DNA of 64,000 nucleotides from Actinacidiphila guanduensis (GTDB taxonomy: Bacteria > Actinomycetota > Actinomycetes > Streptomycetales > Streptomycetaceae). The stretch spans positions 62,001 through 126,000 of the forward strand of contig NZ_FNIE01000016.1 in NCBI RefSeq assembly GCF_900103985.1. The letters are read 5' to 3'. Of the stretch, positions 1-8,746 are shown piece after piece. The notes beneath the pieces were generated by a model, which did not search any database, was not told the origin of the DNA, and was given only the letters and a program-made list of their open reading frames with translations. Both the position numbers and the translations under genes were made by a program. How positions within the stretch are numbered: the first letter of the stretch is position 1; each line of letters opens with the position of its first letter.

Positions 1-519
1 CCGGCCGACATCGAGGCGCTGCTCGCGTCCGAGATCAAGCCCGGCCAGACGGTCCAGGCGTACGTGGACGAGGCCAACGCCACCCTCGGCGAGAAGATCG
101 TGCTCGACCGCTTCGCCCAGTTCTCCGACGGCTTCGTCGCCTCCTACCTGCACCGCACCAGCCCGGACCTGCCCCCGCAGGTCGGCGTGCTGGTCGAGCT
201 GGACAAGGCCGACGCGCAGACCGCCAAGGACGTCGCCCAGCACATCGCCGCCTTCGCGCCGAAGTACCTCACCCGCGACGACGTCGACGCCGAGACGGTG
301 GAGAACGAGCGCCGCGTCGCCGAGGCCACCGCCCGCGAGGAGGGCAAGCCCGAGGCCGCCCTGGCGCGCATCGTCGAAGGCCGGGTGAACGGCTTCTTCA
401 AGGAGAACGTCGTCCTGGAGCAGGCCTTCGCCCGCGACAACAAGAAGACCGTGCAGAAGGTGCTGGACGAGGCCGGCGTCACGCTGAAGCGCTTCGCGCG
501 CTTCCGCGTCGGCGTCTGA
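1..519 (+). CDS. tsf: Elongation factor Ts, C-terminal part (5' end outside window)
   Basis: The frame is open from base 1 to the TGA at 517-519, giving the last 172 residues of EF-Ts, the guanine nucleotide exchange factor that regenerates EF-Tu-GTP. The segment carries the EF-Ts dimerization region and the typical C-terminal helix; the sequence around VNGFFKENVVLEQAF is characteristic of the family. Family members here are about 280 aa, so roughly 100 N-terminal residues lie upstream. The start is not visible. It is followed 248 bp downstream by pyrH, the usual actinobacterial rpsB-tsf-pyrH-frr order. A GC-rich hairpin directly after the stop may end the transcript. Confidence 0.97.
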   Translation, partial: PADIEALLASEIKPGQTVQAYVDEANATLGEKIVLDRFAQFSDGFVASYLHRTSPDLPPQVGVLVELDKADAQTAKDVAQHIAAFAPKYLTRDDVDAETVENERRVAEATAREEGKPEAALARIVEGRVNGFFKENVVLEQAFARDNKKTVQKVLDEAGVTLKRFARFRVGV

Positions 520-520
520 C

Positions 521-557
521 CGCGCCCCGGGGCCGCGGCCGGCTGGCGCGGGGCGCG
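521..557 (+). terminator. Hairpin after tsf, possible terminator
   Basis: Eight-base perfect inverted arms, CGCGCCCC at 521-528 and GGGGCGCG at 550-557, begin two bases after the tsf stop and enclose more GC-rich sequence that can pair. There is no U-run, which is usual for streptomycete hairpin terminators. Confidence 0.4.
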
Positions 558-692
558 CACCACGCGCCCGCGGCGCCGCCGCGGCAGCGCGTCCGGGCGG
601 CCGCTCCCGGCGTCCGCCCGGCGAAAGACGGACGGCCCCGCTAGGGTCGTACGCGATCGGCCGCCCACCGGCCGGCCGCAGAGGTGACGAGG

Positions 693-739
693 AGGCCATT
701 GCCGTATCGGGAACCGTCGAGGACCCACGGCAATGGCCT
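693..739 (+). promoter_or_regulatory. 13-bp perfect inverted repeat in the pyrH leader
   Basis: AGGCCATTGCCGT at 693-705 is repeated exactly inverted as ACGGCAATGGCCT at 727-739, with a 21-base loop. The structure ends 28 bases before the pyrH start, just ahead of the GAGGAG ribosome-binding site at 755-760. It could be an attenuator hairpin or a dyad for a regulator. The symmetry is seen directly; the function is inferred. Confidence 0.55.
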
Positions 740-767
740 TCTTGGTACGTGCACGAGGAGAACTCCC

Positions 768-1607
768 ATGGATGCTGGTGCCGAAGGCGCCGACAAGGCC
801 GCCGGCCGCAGCGCCGACCAGGCTCCCGACCAAGCCGGCGGCCGCGGCCGGGCCGCGCCCGCAGGTCTCGCCCGCGCCGGCGTCGCCCCCCGCCGCTTCC
901 TGCTGAAGCTCTCCGGCGAGGCGTTCTCCGGCGGCGGCGGCCTCGGCGTCGACCCCGACGTCGTGCACACCATCGCGCGGGAGATCGCTGCGGTCGTCCG
1001 CGACGGCTACGAGATCGCCGTGGTGCTCGGCGGCGGCAACTTCTTCCGCGGCGCCGAACTCCAGCAGCGCGGCATGGACCGGGCCCGCTCCGACTACATG
1101 GGCATGCTCGGCACCGTGATGAACTGCCTGGCCCTCCAGGACTTCCTGGAGAAGGAGGGCATCGAGACCCGGGTGCAGACCGCCATCACCATGGGCCAGG
1201 TCGCCGAGCCGTACATCCCGCTGCGGGCGATCCGGCACCTGGAGAAGGGCCGGGTGGTGATCTTCGGCGCCGGCATGGGCATGCCCTACTTCTCCACCGA
1301 CACCACCGCCGCCCAGCGCGCCCTGGAGATCGACGCCGCGGCGATGCTGATGGGCAAGAACGGGGTGGACGGCGTCTACGACTCCGACCCCAAGCACAAC
1401 CCCGACGCGGTCCGGTTCGACGCGCTGGAGTACGGCGAGGTCATCGCCCGCGACCTGCGGGTGGCCGACCTCACCGCCATCACCCTCTGCCAGGACAACA
1501 AGCTGCCCATCGTGGTCTTCGAACTGCTCGCCGAGGGCAACATCGCCCGCGCCGTCCGGGGTGAGAAGATCGGCACGCTGGTCAACGACCACGGCACCCG
1601 GGCCTGA
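768..1607 (+). CDS. pyrH: Uridylate kinase (UMP kinase)
   Basis: A cytosolic UMP kinase of the amino-acid-kinase fold that makes UDP from UMP and ATP in pyrimidine nucleotide synthesis. The start is the ATG at 768, with GAGGAG at 755-760, giving 279 aa. The core begins near residue 43 with RRFLLKLSGEAF, whose Lys and glycine loop bind phosphate. It continues with GGGNFFRG, the conserved GMDRARSDYMGMLGTVMN stretch, and TTAAQRALEIDA. About 40 Ala/Gly-rich residues precede the core, more than in E. coli PyrH (241 aa). The gene lies between tsf and frr, as in most actinobacteria. A strong inverted repeat in the leader suggests regulation before translation. Confidence 0.97.
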   Translation: MDAGAEGADKAAGRSADQAPDQAGGRGRAAPAGLARAGVAPRRFLLKLSGEAFSGGGGLGVDPDVVHTIAREIAAVVRDGYEIAVVLGGGNFFRGAELQQRGMDRARSDYMGMLGTVMNCLALQDFLEKEGIETRVQTAITMGQVAEPYIPLRAIRHLEKGRVVIFGAGMGMPYFSTDTTAAQRALEIDAAAMLMGKNGVDGVYDSDPKHNPDAVRFDALEYGEVIARDLRVADLTAITLCQDNKLPIVVFELLAEGNIARAVRGEKIGTLVNDHGTRA

Positions 1608-1641
1608 CCGCCGGGTTCTGCCTTCTGAAAACCAGGAGCAC

Positions 1642-2202
1642 ATGGTGATTGAAGAGACACTCCTCGAGGCCGAGGAGAAGATGGAGAAGGCCGTCGCCGT
1701 GGCCAAGGACGACTTCGCGGCGATCCGCACCGGCCGCGCCCACCCGGCGATGTTCAACAAGATCGTCGCCGAGTACTACGGCACGATCACCCCGATCAAC
1801 CAGCTCGCCTCCTTCGCGGTGCCCGAGCCCCGCATGGCGGTGATCACCCCCTTCGACAGCAGCAGCCTGCGCAACATCGAGGAGGCGATCCGCAACTCCG
1901 ACCTGGGCGTCAACCCCAGCAACGACGGCCGGATCATCCGGGTGGTCTTCCCGCAGCTCACCGAGGAGCGCCGGCGCGAGTACATCAAGGTCGCCAAGAC
2001 CAAGGGCGAGGACGCCAAGATCTCCATCCGCAGCGTCCGCCGCAAGGCCAAGGAGACCCTGGACAAGCTGGTCAAGGACGGCGAGACCGGCGAGGACGAG
2101 GTGCGCCGCGCGGAGAAGGAGCTCGACGACACCACCGCCAAGTACGTGGCGCAGATCGACGAGCTGCTCAAGCACAAGGAGACCGAGCTGCTGGAGGTCT
2201 GA
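1642..2202 (+). CDS. frr: Ribosome recycling factor
   Basis: RRF splits post-termination ribosomes together with EF-G. The start is the ATG at 1642 behind AGGAG at 1634-1638, giving 186 aa, normal for the family (about 185). The sequence has the long-helix RRF pattern: EEKMEKAVAVAKDDFAAIRTGRAHP at the N terminus (quoted only as position 10-35 here by its key residues RTGRAHP), then the domain II beta segment with INQLA and PEPRM, and a C-terminal charged helix ending in ETELLEV. It lies 34 bp after pyrH, probably in the same transcript, and is followed by two hairpins. Confidence 0.97.
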   Translation: MVIEETLLEAEEKMEKAVAVAKDDFAAIRTGRAHPAMFNKIVAEYYGTITPINQLASFAVPEPRMAVITPFDSSSLRNIEEAIRNSDLGVNPSNDGRIIRVVFPQLTEERRREYIKVAKTKGEDAKISIRSVRRKAKETLDKLVKDGETGEDEVRRAEKELDDTTAKYVAQIDELLKHKETELLEV

Positions 2203-2206
2203 CCTC

Positions 2207-2247
2207 CCGGCAGCACCTGCCGGCGTGCCCCGGCACCTCCCGGTGCC
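2207..2247 (+). terminator. Two short hairpins after frr
   Basis: CCGGCAG (2207-2213) pairs with CTGCCGG (2217-2223) around a 3-base loop, and GGCACC (2232-2237) pairs with GGTGCC (2242-2247) around a 4-base loop. They start five bases after the frr stop and probably form a hairpin terminator or stabilise the mRNA 3' end. Confidence 0.45.
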
Positions 2248-2323
2248 TCCTGTCCTCTCCGGCAGCACCACACCACCCCGCACCATCGACCCACACCCGA
2301 CCGACGACGCGAGGCGACGCTCC

Positions 2324-3298
2324 GTGAACCACTCTTCCTGGGGCGCTTCGCCACGCGCCGGCCGTACGGCGGGTCCCGCGGTGGAACCCGGGGCCAGGAG
2401 GAAGATCTCTGCCATGCCGCCACCCCCGCCCGCCCACGAGCCGCCCCCCGCGCCCGCGGCCCCGCCGCCGGCACCGGCGAAGAAGTCCGCGGGCCGCGAC
2501 CTGCGTGCGGCGATAGGGGTGGGCGTCGGCCTCGGCGTGGTGATCCTGGCCGCGCTCTTCATCGTCAAGGCGGTCTTCGTCGGCGTCGTGGTCGTCGCCG
2601 TCGTCGTCGGCCTGTGGGAGCTGACCTCCCGGCTCGCCGAGCGCAAAGGCATCCGGGCCCCGCTCGCCCCGCTCGCGCTCGGCGGCACCGCCATGGTGAT
2701 CGCCGGCTACACCTCGGGCGCCCAGGGCGCCTGGATCGCCATGGGGCTCACCGCGCTCGCCGTCCTGGTCTGGCGGATGGCCCAGCCCCCGCACGACTAC
2801 CTCAGGGACGTCACCGCCGGCGTCTTCGCCGCCTTCTACGTGCCCTTCCTGGCCACCTTCGTGGTCATGATGCTCGCCGCGGACGACGGTCCCCGCCGGG
2901 TGCTGGTCTTCCTGGTGCTCACCGTGGTCAGCGACACCGGCGCCTACGCGGTCGGCTGGCGGTTCGGCAAGCACCGGCTCGCGCCGCGGATCAGCCCCGG
3001 CAAGACCCGCGAGGGCCTGATCGGCGCCATCACCTTCGCCATGGTCGCGGGCGCGCTGCTCCTGCAGTACACGATCGACGACGGCCACTGGTGGCAGGGC
3101 CTGCTGCTCGGCTTGGCGGTGGCGGCCAGCGCCACCCTGGGCGACCTGGGCGAGTCCATGATCAAGCGCGACCTGGGCATCAAGGACATGGGCACCCTGC
3201 TGCCCGGCCACGGCGGCATCATGGACCGCCTGGACTCCCTGCTCCCCACCGCCCCCATCGCCTGGCTCCTCCTGGTCGCCTTCGTCGGCCAGGGCTGA
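2324..3298 (+). CDS. cdsA: Phosphatidate cytidylyltransferase
   Basis: CDP-diacylglycerol synthase, an integral membrane enzyme that makes CDP-DAG from phosphatidic acid and CTP, the precursor of the cell's phospholipids. The GTG at 2324 is chosen because VNHSSWGASPRAG resembles the N termini I recall for streptomycete CdsA; 324 aa. Residues 1-75 are Pro/Ala-rich and presumably cytosolic. They are followed by about seven or eight hydrophobic helices. The family signature is intact near residues 278-305: SMIKRDLGIKD followed by LPGHGGIMDRLD, with the metal-binding Lys-Asp and Asp-Arg-x-Asp. An ATG at 2414 is a possible but less likely start, since it would drop the conserved N terminus. Confidence 0.95.
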   Translation: MNHSSWGASPRAGRTAGPAVEPGARRKISAMPPPPPAHEPPPAPAAPPPAPAKKSAGRDLRAAIGVGVGLGVVILAALFIVKAVFVGVVVVAVVVGLWELTSRLAERKGIRAPLAPLALGGTAMVIAGYTSGAQGAWIAMGLTALAVLVWRMAQPPHDYLRDVTAGVFAAFYVPFLATFVVMMLAADDGPRRVLVFLVLTVVSDTGAYAVGWRFGKHRLAPRISPGKTREGLIGAITFAMVAGALLLQYTIDDGHWWQGLLLGLAVAASATLGDLGESMIKRDLGIKDMGTLLPGHGGIMDRLDSLLPTAPIAWLLLVAFVGQG

Positions 3299-3461
3299 GC
3301 ACTGGCCCACTTCAGGCCCGGTACAGGCTGACGAGAGGCCGGAGCAGCGCCCGGGGGACGGCCCGGCACCGCGCCGCGACCGGCCTGGCGGCCGGGTGGC
3401 AGCAACCGCCGCCCGCGCGGCGGCCGGGCACCTCCCGCGATCTGCGACACTGGTAGGCATC

Positions 3462-4592
3462 ATGCCTGCACCCGGAGAGCTCACCTTTGCCGTGCCGCGC
3501 GGGGCCAAGAAGCCCCCGCGGCACCTTGCCGACCTGTCGCCCGCCGAGCGGAAGGAGGCGGTGGCCGCGCTCGGCGAGAAGCCGTTCCGGGCCAGGCAGC
3601 TCTCGCAGCACTACTTCGCCCGCTTCGCCGACGACCCCGCCGCCTGGACCGATATCCCCGCCGCCGCCCGCGGCAAGCTCGCCGGCGACCTGCTGCCCGA
3701 GCTGATGAGCGTCGTGCGGCACGCCTCCTGCGACGACGGCGCCACCCGCAAGACACTGTGGCGGCTCTTCGACGGCACCCTCGTGGAGTCGGTGCTCATG
3801 CGGTATCCCGACCGCGTCACCATGTGCATCTCCTCGCAGGCCGGCTGCGGCATGAACTGCCCGTTCTGCGCCACCGGCCAGGCCGGTCTGGACCGCAACC
3901 TGTCCACCGCCGAGATCGTCCACCAGATCGTCGCCGGCATGCGGTCCCTGCGCGACGGGGAGGTGCCCGCCGCGGAGGGCGCCCAGGGCGGCGAGGGGCA
4001 GGACCGGCTCTCCAACATCGTCTTCATGGGCATGGGCGAGCCGCTCGCCAACTACTCCAGGGTGGTCGGCGCCATCCGCCGTCTCACCGACCCGGCGCCC
4101 GACGGCCTGGGCCTGTCCCAGCGCGGCATCACCGTCTCCACCGTCGGCCTGGTGCCCGCCATGTACCGCTTCGCCGACGAGGGCTTCAAGTGCCGCCTCG
4201 CGGTGTCCCTGCACGCCCCCGACGACGAGCTGCGCGACACCCTGGTGCCCGTCAACACCCGCTGGAAGGTGCGCGAGGTGCTGGACGCCGCCTGGCACTA
4301 CGCCGACGTCTCCGGCCGCCGGGTGTCCATCGAGTACGCCCTGATCCGCGACGTCAACGACCAGGCGTGGCGGGCCGACCGGCTGGGCCGGCTGCTCAAG
4401 AACCACCGGGTGCACGTCAATCTGATCCCGCTCAACCCCACCCCCGGCTCGAAGTGGACCGCCTCCCGCCCCGAGGACGAGCGAGCGTTCGTCGCCGCGC
4501 TCGCGGCCCACGGCGTCCCGGTGACCGTGCGGGACACCCGCGGCCAGGAGATCGACGGAGCCTGCGGGCAGCTGGCGGCCGCCGAACGCTGA
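3462..4592 (+). CDS. rlmN: Dual-specificity 23S rRNA/tRNA adenine-C2 methyltransferase (radical SAM)
   Basis: RlmN methylates C2 of A2503 in 23S rRNA and A37 of some tRNAs using a radical SAM mechanism and a methyl-cysteine intermediate. The ATG at 3462 gives 376 aa. The radical SAM cluster motif is CGMNCPFC, with Cys129, Cys133 and Cys136. The glycine-rich SAM-binding NIVFMGMGEPLANY follows. The C-terminal CGQLAAAER holds Cys368, which corresponds to the resolving cysteine. The protein lies alone between cdsA and the thiamine riboswitch. It is RlmN rather than the resistance enzyme Cfr, judged by housekeeping context and full-length fit; the distinction is by family resemblance only. Confidence 0.95.
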   Translation: MPAPGELTFAVPRGAKKPPRHLADLSPAERKEAVAALGEKPFRARQLSQHYFARFADDPAAWTDIPAAARGKLAGDLLPELMSVVRHASCDDGATRKTLWRLFDGTLVESVLMRYPDRVTMCISSQAGCGMNCPFCATGQAGLDRNLSTAEIVHQIVAGMRSLRDGEVPAAEGAQGGEGQDRLSNIVFMGMGEPLANYSRVVGAIRRLTDPAPDGLGLSQRGITVSTVGLVPAMYRFADEGFKCRLAVSLHAPDDELRDTLVPVNTRWKVREVLDAAWHYADVSGRRVSIEYALIRDVNDQAWRADRLGRLLKNHRVHVNLIPLNPTPGSKWTASRPEDERAFVAALAAHGVPVTVRDTRGQEIDGACGQLAAAER

Positions 4593-4682
4593 CCTGCTGG
4601 TATGGTCCACCCTGGACACCAGGGGGAACGTACGGGCGAGCGGTTGTACGGCGGTCGTACGGGCACACAAGTGAACATCCGA

Positions 4683-4785
4683 CAGGGGAGCGCCTGAGAC
4701 GGCGCTGAGAGTGCGGCCGGGGACGGGATCCCCGAAGGCCGCAGACCCTCCAACCTGATCCGGGTCATGCCGGCGTAGGGAGTCA
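4683..4785 (+). promoter_or_regulatory. TPP riboswitch (THI element)
   Basis: All conserved blocks of the thiamine pyrophosphate riboswitch are present in order: GGGGAGC at 4685-4691, GCTGAGA at 4704-4710, a variable P3 hairpin (GGGGAC/GGGATCCCC region), GACCCTCCAACCTGATC from 4744, GGGTCATGCCGGCGTAGGGA to about 4781. It ends within about 10 bases of the thiB start. This fits translational control by masking the ribosome-binding site, the usual mode in actinobacteria. The transporter behind it should be repressed when TPP is plentiful. Confidence 0.95.
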
Positions 4786-4791
4786 CCACAG

Positions 4792-5892
4792 ATGAACAGC
4801 AGCATCCGTCGGCGTGCCATGGGCGCGCTCGTCCTGGCCACCGCGGGCGGTGTCGCGCTCGCCGGGTGCGGCGGCTCGGGCGGCGGGTCCGGCGCCAAGG
4901 CATCGGGCAAGCCCTCGAAGACCGTCACCGTCGTCAGCCACGACTCCTTCGCCGCCTCGAAGTCGGTGCTGGCGCAGTTCACCAAGGAGACCGGCTACAC
5001 CGTCAAGGTGCTGCGCGGCGGCGACGCCGGCGCGGCGGTCAACCAGGCGATCCTCACCAAGGACGACCCGCGCGGCGACGTCTTCTTCGGCGTCGACAAC
5101 ACCCTGCTGTCCAGGGCGCTCGACAACGGCCTGTTCGACCCCTACACCGCCAAGGGCCTGGACCGGGTCCCCGCCGACGTCCAACTCGACGCCGGCAAGC
5201 ACCGGGTGACGCCCATCGACTCCGGCGACGTGTGCGTCAACTACGACCGCGCCTACTTCACCTCCCACCACCTCGCCCCGCCGCAGACCTTCGCCGACCT
5301 CGCCAAGCCGGCGTACAAGAACCTGCTGGTCACCGAGAACGTCTCCACCTCCTCGCCGGGCCTGGCCTTCCTGCTGGGCAGCGCGGCCGTCTACGGCGAC
5401 AACGGGTGGCAGGGCTACTGGAAGCAGCTCAAGGCCAACGGCGTGAAGGTCGTCGACAGCTGGGAGCAGGCGTACGACAGCGACTTCTCCGGCTCCTCGG
5501 CCGGCCGCAAGGCGGGCGGCGACCGGCCGCTGGTCGTCTCCTACGCCTCCAGCCCGCCCGCCGAGGTGGTCGGCGTCAACCCGCCGCCCGCGCAGTCGCC
5601 CGTCGGGGTGTCGACCGGCACCTGCTTCCGGCAGATCGAGTTCGCCGGTCTGCTGCACGGCGCGAAGAACCCCGCCGGCGGCAAGGCGTTCATCGACTTC
5701 ATGCTGAGCACCGCCTTCCAGCAGGACATGCCGCTGCAGATGTACGTCGACCCGGTCGTCAAGGGGGCCAAGGAGCCGGCGGTGTTCACGAAGTACGGGG
5801 CGCGGATCGACCACCCGAACACGCTGCCCCCGGCGAAGATCGCCGCCGTGCGGGACGACTGGGTGAAGACGTGGAACGGCCTCGTCCTCTAG
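4792..5892 (+). CDS. thiB: Thiamine ABC transporter substrate-binding lipoprotein
   Basis: A cell-surface thiamine/TPP-binding lipoprotein of the ThiB/TbpA type. The ATG at 4792 gives 366 aa. The signal is MNSSIRRRAMGALVLATA followed by the lipobox LAGC, with Cys26 as the lipidated residue. The mature part matches the thiamine-binding family: TVVSHDSFAASKSVLAQF, RGGDAGAAVNQAILT, GVDNTLLSRALDNGLFDPY, TPIDSGDVCVNYD. The riboswitch directly upstream supports thiamine as the ligand. The stop overlaps the start of the permease gene by 22 bases, so thiB, thiP and thiQ are translationally coupled. Confidence 0.93.
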   Translation: MNSSIRRRAMGALVLATAGGVALAGCGGSGGGSGAKASGKPSKTVTVVSHDSFAASKSVLAQFTKETGYTVKVLRGGDAGAAVNQAILTKDDPRGDVFFGVDNTLLSRALDNGLFDPYTAKGLDRVPADVQLDAGKHRVTPIDSGDVCVNYDRAYFTSHHLAPPQTFADLAKPAYKNLLVTENVSTSSPGLAFLLGSAAVYGDNGWQGYWKQLKANGVKVVDSWEQAYDSDFSGSSAGRKAGGDRPLVVSYASSPPAEVVGVNPPPAQSPVGVSTGTCFRQIEFAGLLHGAKNPAGGKAFIDFMLSTAFQQDMPLQMYVDPVVKGAKEPAVFTKYGARIDHPNTLPPAKIAAVRDDWVKTWNGLVL

Positions 5893-7649
5893 CCGCCCGG
5901 CTGCGCCCCCTCGCCGTCGGCCTCGGCCTGACCGCCCTGCCGCTCGCCTTCTTCGCCGCCTTCTTCGCCTACCCGGTGGCGGCGATCGTCGGGCGCGGCC
6001 TGCGCCAGGGCGGCAGGTGGCAGTGGGGCCGGATCGGCGACGTGCTCGGCGACCCCTCGGTGCGGCACGTGCTGTGGTTCACCTGCTGGCAGGCGGCCGC
6101 CTCCACCGCGCTCACCCTGGCCGTCGCCCTCCCCGGCGCCTACGTCTTCGCCCGCCTGGACTTCCCCGGCAGGCGCCTGCTGCGGGCCGTGGTCACCGTG
6201 CCGTTCGTGCTGCCCACGGTGGTGGCCGGCTCGGCGTTCCTGGCGCTGCTCGGCCGCGGCGGGCTGACCGACACGCTCTTCGGCGCGCGCCTGGACACCT
6301 CGGTGTGGGCGATCCTCATCGCGCACGTCTTCTTCAACTACGCCGTGGTGGTCCGCACCGTCGGCGGCCTGTGGGCCCAGCTCGACCCGCGCCAGGAGGA
6401 GGCCGCAAGGGTGCTCGGCGCCGGCCGGTTCGCCGCCTGGCGGCGCGTCACCCTGCCCGCGCTCGCCCCCTCCGTCGCCGCGGCCGGTGTGATGGTCTTC
6501 CTGTTCACCTTCACCTCCTTCGGTGTCGTGCAGATCCTGGGCGGCCCCACCCGCGCCACCTTGGAGGTCGAGATCTACCGGGAGACCGCCGAGATCTTCG
6601 ACCTGCCCGCCGCGGCCGTCCTGACCCTGCTCCAACTCGCCGCCGTGGTGGCGATCCTCGCCGTGCACGCCCGCACCCTGCGGCGCCGGGAGTCCGCGCT
6701 GCGCCTGGTGGACGCGGCCGGCACCGCGCACCGCCCGCGCGGCGGCGAGCGCGCGCTGCTGGCCGCGGTGCTCGCCGTGGTCGCCGTCCTGATCGTGCTG
6801 CCGCTCGCGGTCCTCGCCGCCCGCTCCCTGGACGGCCCGCACGGCTACGGGTTCGCCTTCTACCGCGCGCTCGGCTCGGTCGGCGACGACAGCACGTTCC
6901 TGGTCCCGCCGCTGCAGGCCATCGGCAACTCGCTGCGGTACGCGGCCGCCGCCACCGGTATCGCGCTGCTGATCGGCGGCCTGGCCGCGGCCGCCCTGAC
7001 CCGGCGGGCGGGCCGGGTCATGCGCGGCTTCGACGCGCTGCTGATGCTGCCGCTGGGCACCTCGGCCGTCACCGTGGGCTTCGGCTTCCTGATCAGCCTC
7101 GACAAGCCGCCGCTGGACCTGCGCGACTCCTGGCTGCTGGTGCCGCTGGCGCAGGCCCTGGTCGGGGTGCCGTTCGTCGTACGGGTGATGCTGCCGGTGC
7201 TGCGGGCGGTCGACCAGCGGCTGCGCGAGGCCGCCGCGGTGCTGGGCGCCTCGCCGCTGCGGGTCTGGCGCGAGGTCGAACTGCCGCTGGTGGCACGGGC
7301 GGTGGGCATCGCCGCCGGGTTCGCCTTCGCGGTGTCGCTGGGCGAGTTCGGGGCGACGGTGTTCATCGCCCGCCCCGACAGCCCCACCCTGCCGGTGGCC
7401 GTCGCCCGCCTGCTCGGCCGGCCCGGCGAGATGAACTACGGCCAGGCGATGGCCCTGAGCACCATCCTCATGGTGGTGTGCGCGGCCTGCCTGCTCATCC
7501 TGGAGGTCCCGCTGTCGTCCCCGCACGCCGCCCGCACCCCCGCGGTGCCCGGCCCGCAGACCCCTGCCGCAAAGGCGCCCGACGCAGGCGCGGCCGGCCC
7601 CCGCCCCCTGGCGGCCGAACCCGCCGAACCCGCCGGGCGGGCCCGATGA
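5871..7649 (+). CDS. thiP: Thiamine ABC transporter permease (fused double-domain)
   Basis: A membrane permease with two tandem binding-protein-dependent transport domains in one chain, as in ThiP/FbpB-type transporters; 592 aa. The frame is open far upstream, but the GTG at 5871 (VERPRPLAARLRPLAVG) is the reasonable start because everything before it is thiB in another frame. About 12 hydrophobic segments are visible. Two EAA loops contact the ATPase: EEAARVLGAGRFAAWRRVTL near residues 175-195 and REAAAVLGASPLRVWREVEL near 450-470. A 45-residue Pro/Ala-rich tail ends the protein. It overlaps thiB by 22 bases and thiQ by 4 (ATGA). Confidence 0.9.
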   Translation: MERPRPLAARLRPLAVGLGLTALPLAFFAAFFAYPVAAIVGRGLRQGGRWQWGRIGDVLGDPSVRHVLWFTCWQAAASTALTLAVALPGAYVFARLDFPGRRLLRAVVTVPFVLPTVVAGSAFLALLGRGGLTDTLFGARLDTSVWAILIAHVFFNYAVVVRTVGGLWAQLDPRQEEAARVLGAGRFAAWRRVTLPALAPSVAAAGVMVFLFTFTSFGVVQILGGPTRATLEVEIYRETAEIFDLPAAAVLTLLQLAAVVAILAVHARTLRRRESALRLVDAAGTAHRPRGGERALLAAVLAVVAVLIVLPLAVLAARSLDGPHGYGFAFYRALGSVGDDSTFLVPPLQAIGNSLRYAAAATGIALLIGGLAAAALTRRAGRVMRGFDALLMLPLGTSAVTVGFGFLISLDKPPLDLRDSWLLVPLAQALVGVPFVVRVMLPVLRAVDQRLREAAAVLGASPLRVWREVELPLVARAVGIAAGFAFAVSLGEFGATVFIARPDSPTLPVAVARLLGRPGEMNYGQAMALSTILMVVCAACLLILEVPLSSPHAARTPAVPGPQTPAAKAPDAGAAGPRPLAAEPAEPAGRAR

Positions 7650-8671
7650 GCGGGCCGCTGCTGCGCATCGAGGCGGCCACCGTTCGGTTCGGCGCGCGGA
7701 CCGCCCTGGACGCGGTGACACTGGAGGTCGCCGCCCACGAGACGGTGTGCGTGCTCGGCCCCAGCGGCAGCGGCAAGTCGACGCTGCTGCGGGCTGTCGC
7801 CGGGCTGCAACCCCTGGACGCCGGGCGGGTGCTGCTGGACGGCGCCGACCAGGCCGGCGTGCCCCCGCACCGCAGAGGCGTCGGGCTGATGTTCCAGGAC
7901 CACCAGCTCTTCCCGCAGCGCGATGTCGGCGGCAACGTGGCCTTCGGCCCGCGCATGCACAAGGTGCCGCGCGGGCGACGCGAGGAGCGCACCGCCGAAC
8001 TGCTCGACATGGTGGGCCTGCCCGGGGCGGGCGCCCGGGCGGTGGCGACGCTCTCCGGCGGCGAGCAGCAGCGCGTCGCCCTGGCCCGCGCCCTCGCGCC
8101 CGAGCCGAGGCTGCTCATGCTCGACGAGCCGCTGGGGCAGCTCGACCGTTCGCTGCGGGACCGCCTCGTGGTCGAACTGCGGCGGCTGTTCGACCGGTTG
8201 GGCACCACCGTGCTCGCCGTCACCCACGACCAGAGCGAGGCGTTCGCGCTCGCCGACCGGGTGGTGGTGATGCGCGACGGCCGGATCGAGCAGGCGGGCA
8301 CACCCCTGGAGGTGTGGCGGCGCCCCGCCTCGGAGTTCGTCGCCCGCTTCCTCGGCTTCGACAACATCGCCGAGGCCGACGTCAGCGGTGCCGTGGCCGA
8401 GACGGCCTGGGGCCGGCTGGCCGTGCCGGACGCCGGTCCGCAGGGGCGGCGGCGGGTACTCGTGCGCCCCACCGGGGTCAGGCTCGACGGCGGCGCCGGG
8501 CTGCCGTGCGAGGTCGCGGCCCGCGGCTTCCGCGGCGGCCACGTCGTGCTGCGGCTGCGCCCCGAACGGGGACCGTGGCTGGACGCCGAGTGCGGCCTGC
8601 GGGACGCGCCCGACGTCGGCGAGCGCGTCACGGTGTCCTTCGACCCCGAGGACGTGGTGGTACTGCCCTGA
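7646..8671 (+). CDS. thiQ: Thiamine ABC transporter ATP-binding protein
   Basis: The cytosolic ATPase of the ThiBPQ importer. The ATG at 7646 overlaps the thiP stop (ATGA); 341 aa. Walker A is GPSGSGKST (residues 38-46), the signature is LSGGEQQRVAL (from 136), Walker B is LLMLDEP with Asp160, and the switch is AVTHDQ. The Q-loop region is VGLMFQDHQLFPQ. After the ATPase core there is a C-terminal TOBE-like extension of about 100 residues, absent from the short E. coli ThiQ (about 230 aa) but usual in polyamine/iron-type ATPases. The riboswitch and gene order support thiamine rather than iron. Confidence 0.9.
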   Translation: MSGPLLRIEAATVRFGARTALDAVTLEVAAHETVCVLGPSGSGKSTLLRAVAGLQPLDAGRVLLDGADQAGVPPHRRGVGLMFQDHQLFPQRDVGGNVAFGPRMHKVPRGRREERTAELLDMVGLPGAGARAVATLSGGEQQRVALARALAPEPRLLMLDEPLGQLDRSLRDRLVVELRRLFDRLGTTVLAVTHDQSEAFALADRVVVMRDGRIEQAGTPLEVWRRPASEFVARFLGFDNIAEADVSGAVAETAWGRLAVPDAGPQGRRRVLVRPTGVRLDGGAGLPCEVAARGFRGGHVVLRLRPERGPWLDAECGLRDAPDVGERVTVSFDPEDVVVLP

Positions 8672-8746
8672 CGGGGCCCAGGAGCCGCTCAAAGGGCTTC
8701 TGACGGCCTTTCAAGGCATCGCCCGAGCCCCAAGCCGGGCCACGTT

